This document shows, one piece after another, positions 24,259-32,597 of a stretch of DNA of 64,000 bases. Under the pieces are notes generated by a model, which searched no databases, was not told where the DNA came from, and worked only from the letters and a program-made list of their open reading frames with translations. Source of the DNA: Myxococcales bacterium. Its GTDB lineage: Bacteria; Myxococcota_A; Polyangia; Polyangiales; Ga0077539. Within the stretch, counting starts at the first letter, position 1. Each line of letters begins with the position of its first letter. Where the stretch lies: positions 62,001 through 126,000 of the forward strand of contig JAAFIF010000005.1 of assembly GCA_013298625.1 (NCBI GenBank). The letters are read 5' to 3'. The position numbers and the translations under genes are program-made.

Positions 24259-24355
24259 CCGCGACGGGCATCGCAGATGACCGGAGCGGATGAGCGCGGT
24301 TGAAATCAAGTCAAACCACTGCCGCGTACTGGGAAAACTACGACCCCCGTCGCGG
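24259..24355 (-). repeat. Palindromic MITE/REP-like dispersed repeat, copy 2 (inverted)
   Basis: Copy 2 of the element at 12664-12770, in opposite orientation and about 11.6 kb away. Its terminal inverted repeats are at 24259-24273 and 24341-24355; they match the first copy perfectly and with two changes, respectively. The block GTTGAAATCAAGTCAAACC is identical to copy 1, while the segment between it and one terminus is 10 bases shorter. The element sits in the intergenic space ahead of the signal peptide peptidase gene. Confidence 0.85.
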
Positions 24356-24449
24356 TAGTGGTTTATGCGCGGCGCGCAAGCGCTGCGCCCCGCACGCACG
24401 AGGCTCGCCAAACGAGCCCGTTGGCTCCAAAGCTCGCTCACCAACACAC

Positions 24450-26189
24450 ATGCCGCCGTTTACGCTGCTTCGCCCGGTGGTCCCCTTCGTCGTCGCGCTC
24501 GCTGTCGCGCTGGCGCTCTTTGCGCTGCGCGCGCTGTGGCGCTGGCGCGCGGTGCCCTCGGGCGCGTGGCTGCTGCTCGACTTGCACGGACCGATCACCG
24601 AGGTTCCGCGACGGGTTCCGCGATGGCAGCGATGGATCGGCCGCGACGCGCCGCTCTCGCTCTCGGAGATCCGTCGCGTGCTGCGCGTGGCCGCGAGCGA
24701 CCCCTCGCTGAGCGGCGTGCTCGTGCGCATCCGCGAGGTCGAGCTCGGCTGGGCCACCGCTGAGAGCCTGCGCGACGCCATCGCCTCGGTGCGCGCGGCG
24801 AACAAGCGCACCGTCGCGTTTTTGCCGTTCGGCGCGGCGAACAAAGAGCTCATCGTCGCCTCTGCGTGTCACGAGGTCTTCGCTACGCCGCCGGCGACCA
24901 TCGGCCCGTTGGGCGTCGCGCTCGGCTCGAATTTCTTTCGCGCGGCGCTCGCCAAAATCGGCGTGACCGTCGAAGTGCTCTCGCGCAAAGAGTTCAAGAG
25001 CGCCGCGGAGTCCCTCGTGCGCGACTCGATGTCCGAGCCGAACCGCGCGCAGACCACGGCCATCGTCGAGGCTCTGCACGACGCCGTCGTCCGCGCGCTC
25101 GTGGCGGGCCGCAAGCTCGACGAGCAAGCGGCGCGCGCGTTCATCGACAAGACGCCGATGCGCGCGCGACAGGCGCAGGCGATGGGCGTCATCGACGGCG
25201 CCCTCTACGAAGACGAGCTGCTCGCGCGGCTGCGGGACCCGAGCAGCGCGATGCCGTTCGCCGCGCTCGTGCCGTTCGATCGCTACGCGTCGCTGCGCGC
25301 CAAAGCGCCGCGCTTCTTGGGTCGCAGCAAGCGCGTCGCGATCGTCGAGGTGCGCGGCCCCATCGCCGTCGAGGCAGGCCGAGCGAGCGACGATCGCGTG
25401 GCCGACGTCGCGCGCATCACCGGCGCGCTTCGCGCGTGCGCCGCGAGCAACAACGTCGGCGCCGTGGTTCTGCTCATCGACTCGCCTGGCGGCAGCGCGC
25501 TCGCGAGCGACCTCATCGCGCGCGAGGTCGAACGGCTGCGCGAGCGCAAGCCCGTCGTCGCGTACTTCGGCGACGTCGCGGCGTCCGGCGGCTATTACAT
25601 CGGCGCCCTCGCCCATCGAATCGTCGCGCAGCCCACGACCATCACCGGCTCGATCGGCGTCGTCGCGATGCGCGTCGTCGTCGAGCAGGCCGCGGACAAG
25701 CTCGGCGTCAAGCACGAGAGCATCGAGCGAGGCGCGCGCGCTGCGTTGTTTTCGCCGTACCGAACGTGGACCGAGGACGAGCGCACCGCCCTCGATCAGT
25801 CCATCGACGAGGTGTATGCGGACTTCGTTCGCGTCGTCGCCAAGGGCCGCGGGATGTCCGAGGAGGCCGTCGAAGAGCGCGCACGCGGAAGAGTGTACCC
25901 CGCGAAGCAAGCGCTCGAGCTCGGGCTCGTCGACGAGCTCGGCGACCTGTCGCGCGCCGTTCGCATCGCCGCCGAGCGCGCAGGCATCGACGGAGAGCTC
26001 GCGCCGCTGCGCGTCCTTCGCGCGCCCAAGGAGCTCGCGCCGATCGCCAGCGCCGACCGCTCACCAGCGAAGTCCATCGTCGCCCGCGCGTTGCTCGCCG
26101 AGGCAGCCCCTTGGCTCGCGCTCGCGAGGACGATCGAGCGAGAGTCCGTGCTCCTCGTCGACGATCGCGTGCTCGGAGCGGGTCGATGA
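24450..26189 (+). CDS. sppA: Signal peptide peptidase SppA, double-domain (67K) type
   Basis: A 579-residue inner-membrane serine protease that clears cleaved signal peptides. An N-terminal membrane helix (about 8-30) precedes two homologous crotonase-like halves. The general-base lysine is K183 in RKEFKSAAE and the nucleophile is S379 in DVAASGGYYIGALA; TGSIGV follows as in characterised enzymes. Both catalytic residues of the two-domain Ser/Lys dyad are thus present. The ATG at 24450 begins the membrane anchor; upstream sequence in frame is the dispersed repeat and is not coding. Its stop overlaps the aroC start (ATGA), an unexpected pairing with shikimate genes. Confidence 0.92.
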   Translation: MPPFTLLRPVVPFVVALAVALALFALRALWRWRAVPSGAWLLLDLHGPITEVPRRVPRWQRWIGRDAPLSLSEIRRVLRVAASDPSLSGVLVRIREVELGWATAESLRDAIASVRAANKRTVAFLPFGAANKELIVASACHEVFATPPATIGPLGVALGSNFFRAALAKIGVTVEVLSRKEFKSAAESLVRDSMSEPNRAQTTAIVEALHDAVVRALVAGRKLDEQAARAFIDKTPMRARQAQAMGVIDGALYEDELLARLRDPSSAMPFAALVPFDRYASLRAKAPRFLGRSKRVAIVEVRGPIAVEAGRASDDRVADVARITGALRACAASNNVGAVVLLIDSPGGSALASDLIAREVERLRERKPVVAYFGDVAASGGYYIGALAHRIVAQPTTITGSIGVVAMRVVVEQAADKLGVKHESIERGARAALFSPYRTWTEDERTALDQSIDEVYADFVRVVAKGRGMSEEAVEERARGRVYPAKQALELGLVDELGDLSRAVRIAAERAGIDGELAPLRVLRAPKELAPIASADRSPAKSIVARALLAEAAPWLALARTIERESVLLVDDRVLGAGR

Positions 26190-27358
26190 CTCGCCTGCGA
26201 TGGTTGACCGCGGGCGAGTCGCACGGCCCCGCGTTGACGGTGATCGTCGAGGGCGTCCCCGCGGGCCTCCCGCTCGACGCCGAGCAGATCGCGCGCGAGC
26301 TCGCGCGGCGGCAGAAGGGCTACGGGCGCGGCGGCAGGATGAAGATCGAGAGCGACCGCGCCGCGATCGAAGCCGGCGTGCGCAACGGCGAGAGCATCGG
26401 CTCGCCAATCGCGCTGCGCATCGAGAACAAAGACTTCGCCAACTGGCGAGGGCGCATGGGCCCCGAGCGCTTCGAGCGCGAGCCCGAGCGGGTCACCCTC
26501 GCGCGCCCTGGCCACGCAGACCTCGCGGGAGCGCTCAAGTACGACCGCGCCGACGCGCGGGACATCCTCGAGCGAGCCAGCGCCAGAGAGACCGCCGCGC
26601 GAACCGGCGCCGGTGCGATCGCGCGCGCCTTGCTCGCCGCGTGCGGGATCGACGTGTGCTCGCGGGTCCGATCGATCGCGGGCGTCGCCGACCCCGCAGA
26701 GCCCTCGGTCGAAGAGCTCTTCGCGCAGCGCGACGCGATCGAAGAGAGCTCGCTGCGGGTGCTGACCGCGAGCGCAGAAGAGTCGATGCGCCAGCGAATT
26801 CACAGCCTCTCGCACGACGGCGACACCGCTGGCGGCGTCGTCGAAGTGGTGGCGCGCGGCGCGCTCGCCGGGCTCGGCAGCCACGTTCAGTGGGACCGCA
26901 GGCTCGACGGTCGCATCGCGCAAGCGATGATGAGCGTGCAAGCGATCAAGGCCGTCGAGATCGGCGACGGGTGGGCGGCGGCGTCCTTCGCGGGCAGCCA
27001 GGTGCACGACCCCATCGGGTACGCCTCCGACGCCCGACGATTCACCCGTGCGTCGAACCACGCCGGGGGCATCGAGGGCGGGATGAGCAACGGTGAGCCC
27101 ATCGTCGTGCGCGCGGCGATGAAGCCGATCGCCACGCTCAAACGCGCCCTCGCCAGCGCGGATCTGCGCAGCAAAGAGGCAGCGCCTGCTGCGCACGAGC
27201 GCTCGGACGTGTGCGCGGTGCCCGCGGCCGCAGTCGTGCTCGAGGCGATGCTGTGCCTGGTGTTGGCGGACGCAGTGCTCGAGAAGCACGGCGGCGACTC
27301 GATGCGCGAGCTCTTGCGCAACGTTCGCGCGTACGCCGATCAACTGCGAGACTACTGA
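26186..27358 (+). CDS. aroC: Chorismate synthase
   Basis: The 390-residue enzyme converts 5-enolpyruvylshikimate 3-phosphate to chorismate with reduced FMN, the last common step of aromatic biosynthesis. Signatures are TAGESHGPALT at the N-terminus with the active-site His13, RRQKGYGRGGRM, the FMN-binding stretch RASARETAARTGAGA (near 130), and SNHAGGIEGGMSNGEP. Length is normal for the family. The start codon lies within the sppA stop region (ATGA) and the aroK-aroB fusion begins 12 bases after its stop, so the three are one operon. Confidence 0.96.
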   Translation: MTRLRWLTAGESHGPALTVIVEGVPAGLPLDAEQIARELARRQKGYGRGGRMKIESDRAAIEAGVRNGESIGSPIALRIENKDFANWRGRMGPERFEREPERVTLARPGHADLAGALKYDRADARDILERASARETAARTGAGAIARALLAACGIDVCSRVRSIAGVADPAEPSVEELFAQRDAIEESSLRVLTASAEESMRQRIHSLSHDGDTAGGVVEVVARGALAGLGSHVQWDRRLDGRIAQAMMSVQAIKAVEIGDGWAAASFAGSQVHDPIGYASDARRFTRASNHAGGIEGGMSNGEPIVVRAAMKPIATLKRALASADLRSKEAAPAAHERSDVCAVPAAAVVLEAMLCLVLADAVLEKHGGDSMRELLRNVRAYADQLRDY

Positions 27359-27370
27359 GCGCGACGATCG

Positions 27371-28966
27371 ATGGACTCGATGGACCCGCGACCGATCCTC
27401 CTCTGGGGACCCCCCGCTGTCGGAAAGAGCACCCTCTCGCGCGCCCTCGCCCGCGCGCTCGATCGCCAGCGCTTCGACTCGGACGACGAGCTCGCGCGCC
27501 GCGAAGGAGCGAGCGTTCGCGACGTGTTCTTGCGAGAGCGAGAGTGGGGCTTTCGGCGCATCGAAGCCGAGGTCGTCCGCGCGATGCTCGACGCGCGCGA
27601 CGGGCGCGTGGTCTCGCTCGGCGGAGGCGCGCTGCTCGACCCCGCCCTGCGACGCGAGGCGCTCGATCGCGCGATCGTGCTCGGCGTGCACGCGCCGGCG
27701 AGCGTGCTGTACGCGAGGGTTCAACGGCAGCCCGGCGAGCGGCCGCTGCTGCAAGGCGGGGACGAGTCGCGGGTGGCCGCGCTGCTCGCGCAGCGGGGAG
27801 ATGCGTACCTCGAGGCGCACGAAGTGATCGACGGCAGCGGCGACGAGGCATCGACGGTCGCGGCGGCGCTGGCAGCGATCGACGCGATCACGCGGGAGCG
27901 CGTCGTTCCGGTGGCGCTCGGCGCGCGCACGTACCGAGTGCGCTTCGCGTCGATCGACTCGCTCGCGCACAGGGTGCGATCGCTGCAGCCCGCGCCGAGC
28001 GCGGCGCTCTGCGTGACCGACCAGAACGCCCGCGAAGCGCCTGGCGTTCGCGCTGCGATCAACGAGGCGAGCCCGCGCCAGGCCGTGGTGTTCGAGGGCG
28101 TCGGAGACCGCGAGAAGACCCTCGCGAGCGCGGCGCGCGTGTGGGACGAGGCCATCGACGCGGGGCTCGATCGGCGCTCGATCCTGTGCGCGGTCGGCGG
28201 CGGCGTCGTCTCGGACCTGTGCGGGTTCGCCGCTGCGACGCTGCTGCGCGGAGTGCGCTTCGTGAGCGCCCCCACCACGGTGCTCGCGATGGCCGACGCG
28301 TCGGTCGGCGGAAAGACAGGCGTCGACCACCCCCGCGCCAAGAACCTCATCGGCGCCGTGCACCAGCCTTCGATGGTCCTGTGCGACACGCGCACGCTCG
28401 AGACGCTCTCGCTGCGAGAGCGCCGCTCGGGCGTCGCCGAAATCGCGAAGATCGCCGCCATCGCCGACCGCCGTTTGTTCGAGGCGCTCGAGCGAGACGC
28501 CGCCGCGCTCGGCCGCGGAGCGCTCGGCGCCATCGACGCCGTGATCGCAGATTCTGTGCGAAACAAGGCCCGAATCGTCGCCGAGGACGAGCGCGAAGAG
28601 GGCGCGCGCGTCTCGCTCAACTTCGGGCACACCCTCGGGCACGCGATCGAACACAGCTCGGGCTACGCGCTCACGCACGGCGAGTCGGTCGCGCTCGGGA
28701 TGCGCGCCGCCGCCGCGCTCGGCACGGCACTCGGGCTCGACGCGTCGATCGAGCAGAGAATTTGCAGCCTGCTCGACGCGTTGGGCTTCGACCGACGCTG
28801 CCCAATGCCGATCGCGCGGGACGAGCTCGAGCGCGCGCTGCGCGGCGACAAGAAGCGCGACGGAGCCGATGTGCGATGGGTCTTGTGCACGGGCGTCGGC
28901 TCGTTCGAGACGCGCAGGGTGTCCGTCGAGCGCTCGCTCGAGGCGTTTGCGGCGATCGCCCGCTGA
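27371..28966 (+). CDS. aroKB: Fused shikimate kinase / 3-dehydroquinate synthase
   Basis: A 531-residue bifunctional cytosolic enzyme. Residues about 7-165 are shikimate kinase: P-loop GPPAVGKST, substrate residues in FDSDDELARREG, SLGGGALLDP and the RPLL lid. From about 175 on is dehydroquinate synthase: GGGVVSDLCGF (NAD site), ASVGGKTGVDH and the zinc ligands E357, H420 and H436, the two His spaced 16 apart as in characterised enzymes. It covers steps 2 and 5 of the shikimate pathway. No frameshift or stop interrupts the linker, so the fusion appears genuine. A second ATG at 27380 is an alternative start. Confidence 0.95.
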   Translation: MDSMDPRPILLWGPPAVGKSTLSRALARALDRQRFDSDDELARREGASVRDVFLREREWGFRRIEAEVVRAMLDARDGRVVSLGGGALLDPALRREALDRAIVLGVHAPASVLYARVQRQPGERPLLQGGDESRVAALLAQRGDAYLEAHEVIDGSGDEASTVAAALAAIDAITRERVVPVALGARTYRVRFASIDSLAHRVRSLQPAPSAALCVTDQNAREAPGVRAAINEASPRQAVVFEGVGDREKTLASAARVWDEAIDAGLDRRSILCAVGGGVVSDLCGFAAATLLRGVRFVSAPTTVLAMADASVGGKTGVDHPRAKNLIGAVHQPSMVLCDTRTLETLSLRERRSGVAEIAKIAAIADRRLFEALERDAAALGRGALGAIDAVIADSVRNKARIVAEDEREEGARVSLNFGHTLGHAIEHSSGYALTHGESVALGMRAAAALGTALGLDASIEQRICSLLDALGFDRRCPMPIARDELERALRGDKKRDGADVRWVLCTGVGSFETRRVSVERSLEAFAAIAR

Positions 28967-29053
28967 ATCGCTGCAGTTCTGTCCACTGACCGGCCGCGCG
29001 TGCTGCTCGAAATTCGCCGACCTGCCGTTGGACCGCGTAGCATTGCAGCAACC

Positions 29054-29893
29054 ATGACCCCTTCGACGAGCAGCACAGCCTTGGTTCGAACGTTGGTCGC
29101 AGCGGCGGCAGTGATGATCGTCGGGTGCGCGGACAACGGCGCGAGCGTTCAGTTTCGCCAGCTCACGCTTCCGCAGGCCAACCCGTCGCTGCCCGGCGCG
29201 TGCGCCGTCTCGGCCGACCCGTCGGCGCCGGCGCTGCTCTCGAGCGTGCTCGACGTGGCGCTGCGCGACAACTACGTGGCGTTTCCGCTCGTGCAGAACA
29301 ACTTGTTTCAAAACCGCCAGGGCGAGCTCAACCGCCCCGACCAGCGAGCGATCACGGGCATGTACGTCGACGTCGAGCTGACGACGTTGGGCGGCGCGCT
29401 GCTCAACCTCGGCGCGGCGCCGTCGAGCTACCGCGTTCCGCTCAACACGGCGTTGATCCCCGCGGGCAACTCGACGGTGCCGGGCTTCGGTGTGATTCAG
29501 GTCAACGCGATCACCTCCGCGCAAGGGCAAGCGCTTCGCGACCGGCTCGGATGCACCGGATTCGGCGGCGCCGCGCCTCCCCCCAATTTTTGCGCGCAGA
29601 CGTCGGACACGGTCGTCGTCACGTTGCGCCCGGCGTTTCGCACGGTCGGCGGCGTCGAGCTCACCTCGAGCGTGGGCGCAGTGTGGAAGAACGTCGCGCC
29701 GTTCAGCTTCCCCCTCACGGTGTGCTGCGGCTGCTTGCTGCAGTTTCCTGTGGGCTTCGACGCGAGCTGCGCGTCGACCACGATGGCGATGGCGCCCTCT
29801 GCGACGCAGGCGTACTGCATGGCAGGCCAGGATCTTCCGATGTCTTGCACGCAGTGCGCAGGGCAACCGCAGTGCTCGCGCAACGGCTGCTGA
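29054..29893 (+). CDS. Predicted lipoprotein, cysteine-rich C-terminus
   Basis: A 279-residue exported protein of unknown function. The leader LVRTLVAAAAVMIVGC gives a clear lipobox. The middle is beta-rich (GMYVDVELTTLGGALL, AGNSTVPGFGVIQVNAI), and the C-terminal 60 residues hold ten Cys in clusters (TVCCGCLLQF, YCMAGQ, SCTQCAGQPQCSRNGC), probably disulphide bonded. ATG 29054 begins the signal peptide. The stop lies one base from the end of the convergent J-domain gene. Confidence 0.72.
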   Translation: MTPSTSSTALVRTLVAAAAVMIVGCADNGASVQFRQLTLPQANPSLPGACAVSADPSAPALLSSVLDVALRDNYVAFPLVQNNLFQNRQGELNRPDQRAITGMYVDVELTTLGGALLNLGAAPSSYRVPLNTALIPAGNSTVPGFGVIQVNAITSAQGQALRDRLGCTGFGGAAPPPNFCAQTSDTVVVTLRPAFRTVGGVELTSSVGAVWKNVAPFSFPLTVCCGCLLQFPVGFDASCASTTMAMAPSATQAYCMAGQDLPMSCTQCAGQPQCSRNGC

Positions 29894-29894
29894 G

Positions 29895-30689
29895 CTACAC
29901 CGAGCGCTCGCGAAGGCGCTCGTAGCCAGTCTTCAAGCGCACGAAGCGCAGCGAAGCCGAGGGATCGTCGGGGCGGCGATCGGGGTGAACGGCGAACGCC
30001 ACCTGCCTCCAGGCGTCTTCGAGGGACTTGCGGCGCACCGGCCACGCGATGCCCGCTTCTTCGAGAAACGCTCGCTCGTCGTCGTCGAGGTCGTCGTCGA
30101 ACGCGCTCGCTGGGGCGCCATCGCCGAACACTTCCGAAGGATCGATCCGGTCGCTTCGAGTGCTTCCACCGCGCGGCGCGCGGCTCTCGGCCGGCTCGTA
30201 CTCGTCCGGCGTCGGCGGAACGTCCAGCAGCACCCCGCGTTCGAGCGCTTGCTTGCGGAGCTCTCGAAGCACATCGACGTACTCCGCGTCGCGGGTACCC
30301 ATGCGCAGCGCGAGCGCGTACGTGCTGCTCCGCGCGACGCGGTCGAGCGCGACGACGAACGCGCGCAGCGCGTCGGGGCCGTGAAGGTCGTCTTCGAGCA
30401 GCGTCGTGAGGTCGAAGTCGACGGCCACCGTGATGATGCCCGCCGCGGCGAGGGCCTCGTCGCGCTCGTCGGCGAAGATCGTCAGCACGCCGCGCCCGGC
30501 ATCGACGCGGGACAGCAGCGCGAGCAGCCCGTCGGTCTCTGCGCGAAGCGACAGCAGCGCGTCGCGAGAGGTCTCGCGCAGCGCGGCCCAGTCGTTCGGC
30601 CAGCCCGAGCGGTCGCACTCGAACACCAACGCGGCGAGCGCGCGGACCGACGGCGTCGCGACGATCTGCGCTTTGAACTTTCGAATCAC
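29895..30689 (-). CDS. Protein with C-terminal J-domain-like segment
   Basis: A 264-residue cytosolic protein starting with GTG at 30689. Residues 1-150 form an alpha/beta domain I do not recognise. A charged linker rich in Asp follows (DDDLDDDERAFLEE), then RKSLEDAWRQVAFAVHPDRR with the hallmark HPD tripeptide and a helix III-like FVRLKTGYERL. J-domains stimulate Hsp70 ATPase, so it may recruit DnaK to a specific client. The domain sits at the C-terminus and helix I is weak, unlike canonical DnaJ, so it could be a degenerate J-like module. Confidence 0.68.
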   Translation of the reverse strand: MIRKFKAQIVATPSVRALAALVFECDRSGWPNDWAALRETSRDALLSLRAETDGLLALLSRVDAGRGVLTIFADERDEALAAAGIITVAVDFDLTTLLEDDLHGPDALRAFVVALDRVARSSTYALALRMGTRDAEYVDVLRELRKQALERGVLLDVPPTPDEYEPAESRAPRGGSTRSDRIDPSEVFGDGAPASAFDDDLDDDERAFLEEAGIAWPVRRKSLEDAWRQVAFAVHPDRRPDDPSASLRFVRLKTGYERLRERSV

Positions 30690-30732
30690 CCCGCCAGTGT
30701 AGTTGCCCCCATCGCCTCCGCGCAGCGCTGAA

Positions 30733-31983
30733 TCAGCGCGCGTCGAAGACCATCTGCTGCACTTGCCCAGCGCTGCCGTTGTCGATGAACAAGTCGAACC
30801 CGCCGCGGCGGACGGAGAACTGTCCCGAGCCGGGGCCCGCCATGCCACCGTCGCTGCACGTTGGCGTCAGTCGAATGAGCGTTCCGCCGATGGTGTACGA
30901 GAAGTTCGCGCGCACGATGGTCGGCGAACCCGGTGCAAGCACGACGAACTGCATCGTGCCGCGGGTGACGCGCACGGCGTAGCGAACGGAGCCCGGCGTC
31001 GACGCGATGCCGTAGAAGAGCAAGTCTCGGAGCTGGTACTCGCCGTCGGGGATGACTCCGCCCGACGCCGGCGGAGGCAGACCCATGAGCGAGCGCGGCG
31101 TCACGTTGAGCACCGAAGGCGCCACGTTGTTGCACGCCGTCGGAACGCCGCTGTCAGCGCAGCCAGGACCGCCGATTTCGCGGCACGAGAGCCCGCTGGC
31201 CGTGCAGCAGCACTGCCTGCACGTGTCCGCGAAGCACGCGCCCACGGGGATGGGCGAGCCGCTCGGATCGACGCAGACGCCCGCGTCGGGCATGCAACGC
31301 GGATCGGTCGAGCAGGCTGTCCGCCCATTGGGCTGACACAGGCAACGCGTGCACGAGTCGGGCGAGACCCACACCGAGCCGACCGAGATCGACGATCCGT
31401 CGGGCGCGCGGCAAACGGTGGGGCTTCCGCCGTCTCCGCAACGAGGGTCTCGGCTCGCGACGCACGCCGCGGGCTGTCCGGGCATCGGGCACGTGCAGCG
31501 AAGGCAGAAGTTCGCCGTAAGCACCGTGGCGCCGACGGGAACGGGCGTTCCGTCCGGGGCGCGGCACGCAGGAGGAGGTGGCATCGGGCAGTCCGAACGC
31601 GTCGCGCACGAGAGCGAGCTGCTCATGTCGCAGAAGCACTCGGTGCACCCGTCGGGCGAACTCCAGCTCGCGCCGATGGGAACGCTGCTGCCATCGGGCG
31701 CCACGCACATGGGCGGCGGCGGCGGATCGGTCACGTCGAGGCACGCGCGCGCGGTGCATCCCAGCACGCCGCCCGGACCGCAGAAGCACGTGTTGCAGCC
31801 GTCGAAGAAGCTCTCTCCGATGGCGACAACCCTGCCTCCCGGCCCGAGACAGCCGCCCCCGTCGGGGATCGTTGCGTCCGGCTGAGACATTCCGCCGTCA
31901 CCTGGACGAACCACGGAGCCACACGCCGCGAGCACCCACGCCAGCGCCAACAGTGTCCACGCTCGAATCGCGCCTTGCTTCAT
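30733..31983 (-). CDS. Lipoprotein with repeated VWC-like cysteine modules
   Basis: The 416-residue product begins with a lipoprotein signal (MKQGAIRAWTLLALAWVLAAC) and an Asp/Gly linker. It then has about five repeats of 40-50 residues, each CxxPDGxxxxxG ... CxxCxCxxxxxxxC (for example CRAPDGTPVPVGATV and CTRCLCQPNGRTAC), resembling von Willebrand type C or pacifastin modules. The last 120 residues are a beta-rich domain without Cys clusters (GEYQLRDLLFYGIAST). It is probably a cell-surface binding protein. Function is not known. Confidence 0.75.
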   Translation of the reverse strand: MKQGAIRAWTLLALAWVLAACGSVVRPGDGGMSQPDATIPDGGGCLGPGGRVVAIGESFFDGCNTCFCGPGGVLGCTARACLDVTDPPPPPMCVAPDGSSVPIGASWSSPDGCTECFCDMSSSLSCATRSDCPMPPPPACRAPDGTPVPVGATVLTANFCLRCTCPMPGQPAACVASRDPRCGDGGSPTVCRAPDGSSISVGSVWVSPDSCTRCLCQPNGRTACSTDPRCMPDAGVCVDPSGSPIPVGACFADTCRQCCCTASGLSCREIGGPGCADSGVPTACNNVAPSVLNVTPRSLMGLPPPASGGVIPDGEYQLRDLLFYGIASTPGSVRYAVRVTRGTMQFVVLAPGSPTIVRANFSYTIGGTLIRLTPTCSDGGMAGPGSGQFSVRRGGFDLFIDNGSAGQVQQMVFDAR

Positions 31984-32075
31984 TGACCGACTCTCCAATC
32001 GAAGGATCCGCTCAGCAGGATCTACGCCGAGCCCACACAATGTCGCACGATCGCGAAGTTCCTGCGAATCCAGCG

Positions 32076-32090
32076 CTGACCCGCGGTCAG
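32076..32090. promoter_or_regulatory. Inverted repeat upstream of the globin gene
   Basis: CTGACC-CGC-GGTCAG is a perfect six-base inverted repeat with a three-base centre, 66 bases before the globin start and within the 173-base divergent gap. It could be an operator for either flanking gene; I cannot name a regulator. Confidence 0.3.
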
Positions 32091-32156
32091 TAGAACCCGC
32101 GACGCGACGTCCCCTCCCCGATCGAGGCACGACGTGGCACAACCCCGGTCCGCGCC

Positions 32157-32597
32157 ATGAGCGAGATCCGAAACGAACCCGGGCAGACACCGTTCGACAA
32201 GCTGGGCGGCCGCGACGCGGTCAAAGCCCTCGTCGAGCGCTTCTACGACGCGATGGAAGAGCACGAACCCACGCTCGCCGCGCTGCACCAACGCGACGAA
32301 CACGGCCGCGTCTCCCGCGAGGCGCGCGACCGCTTCGCGCTCTTTCTCGTCGGCTGGCTCGGCGGCCCGCAGGACTACATGCTTCTGCACGGGCACCCGC
32401 GGCTTCGCATGCGGCACGCGCGCGTGCCCGTGGACTCGGCGATGCGCGACGCGTGGACGCGCTCGATGAAGATCGCGATGGAGGCCTCTGGCGTCACGGG
32501 CGCGCTGCGAGAGTTCTTGGAGACGCGCTTCGCCGAGCTCGCGGATTTTCTGCGCAACACGCCGGACGCTCCCGCGACGGGCGGCGCGCGAACGTGA
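32157..32597 (+). CDS. Truncated haemoglobin, group II (trHbO-like)
   Basis: A 146-residue globin. The proximal haem His87 is in LHGHPRLRMRHARVPV, a signature of group II, with Tyr30 at B10 (VERFYDAM), the WLGGPQDY segment, and Trp100 at G8 (MRDAWTRSM). These proteins bind O2, NO or peroxide in the cytoplasm and are linked to nitrosative or oxidative stress. The stop codon overlaps the GTG of the MFS transporter (GTGA), implying co-translation. Confidence 0.92.
   Translation: MSEIRNEPGQTPFDKLGGRDAVKALVERFYDAMEEHEPTLAALHQRDEHGRVSREARDRFALFLVGWLGGPQDYMLLHGHPRLRMRHARVPVDSAMRDAWTRSMKIAMEASGVTGALREFLETRFAELADFLRNTPDAPATGGART

Noticed and set aside
25796-29866. Very long open frame (over 1300 codons) on the minus strand across aroC and aroKB
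   Set aside because: It is antisense to two certain enzymes, has Arg/His/Ala-rich composition without domains, and results from the GC-rich codon pattern of the plus-strand genes.
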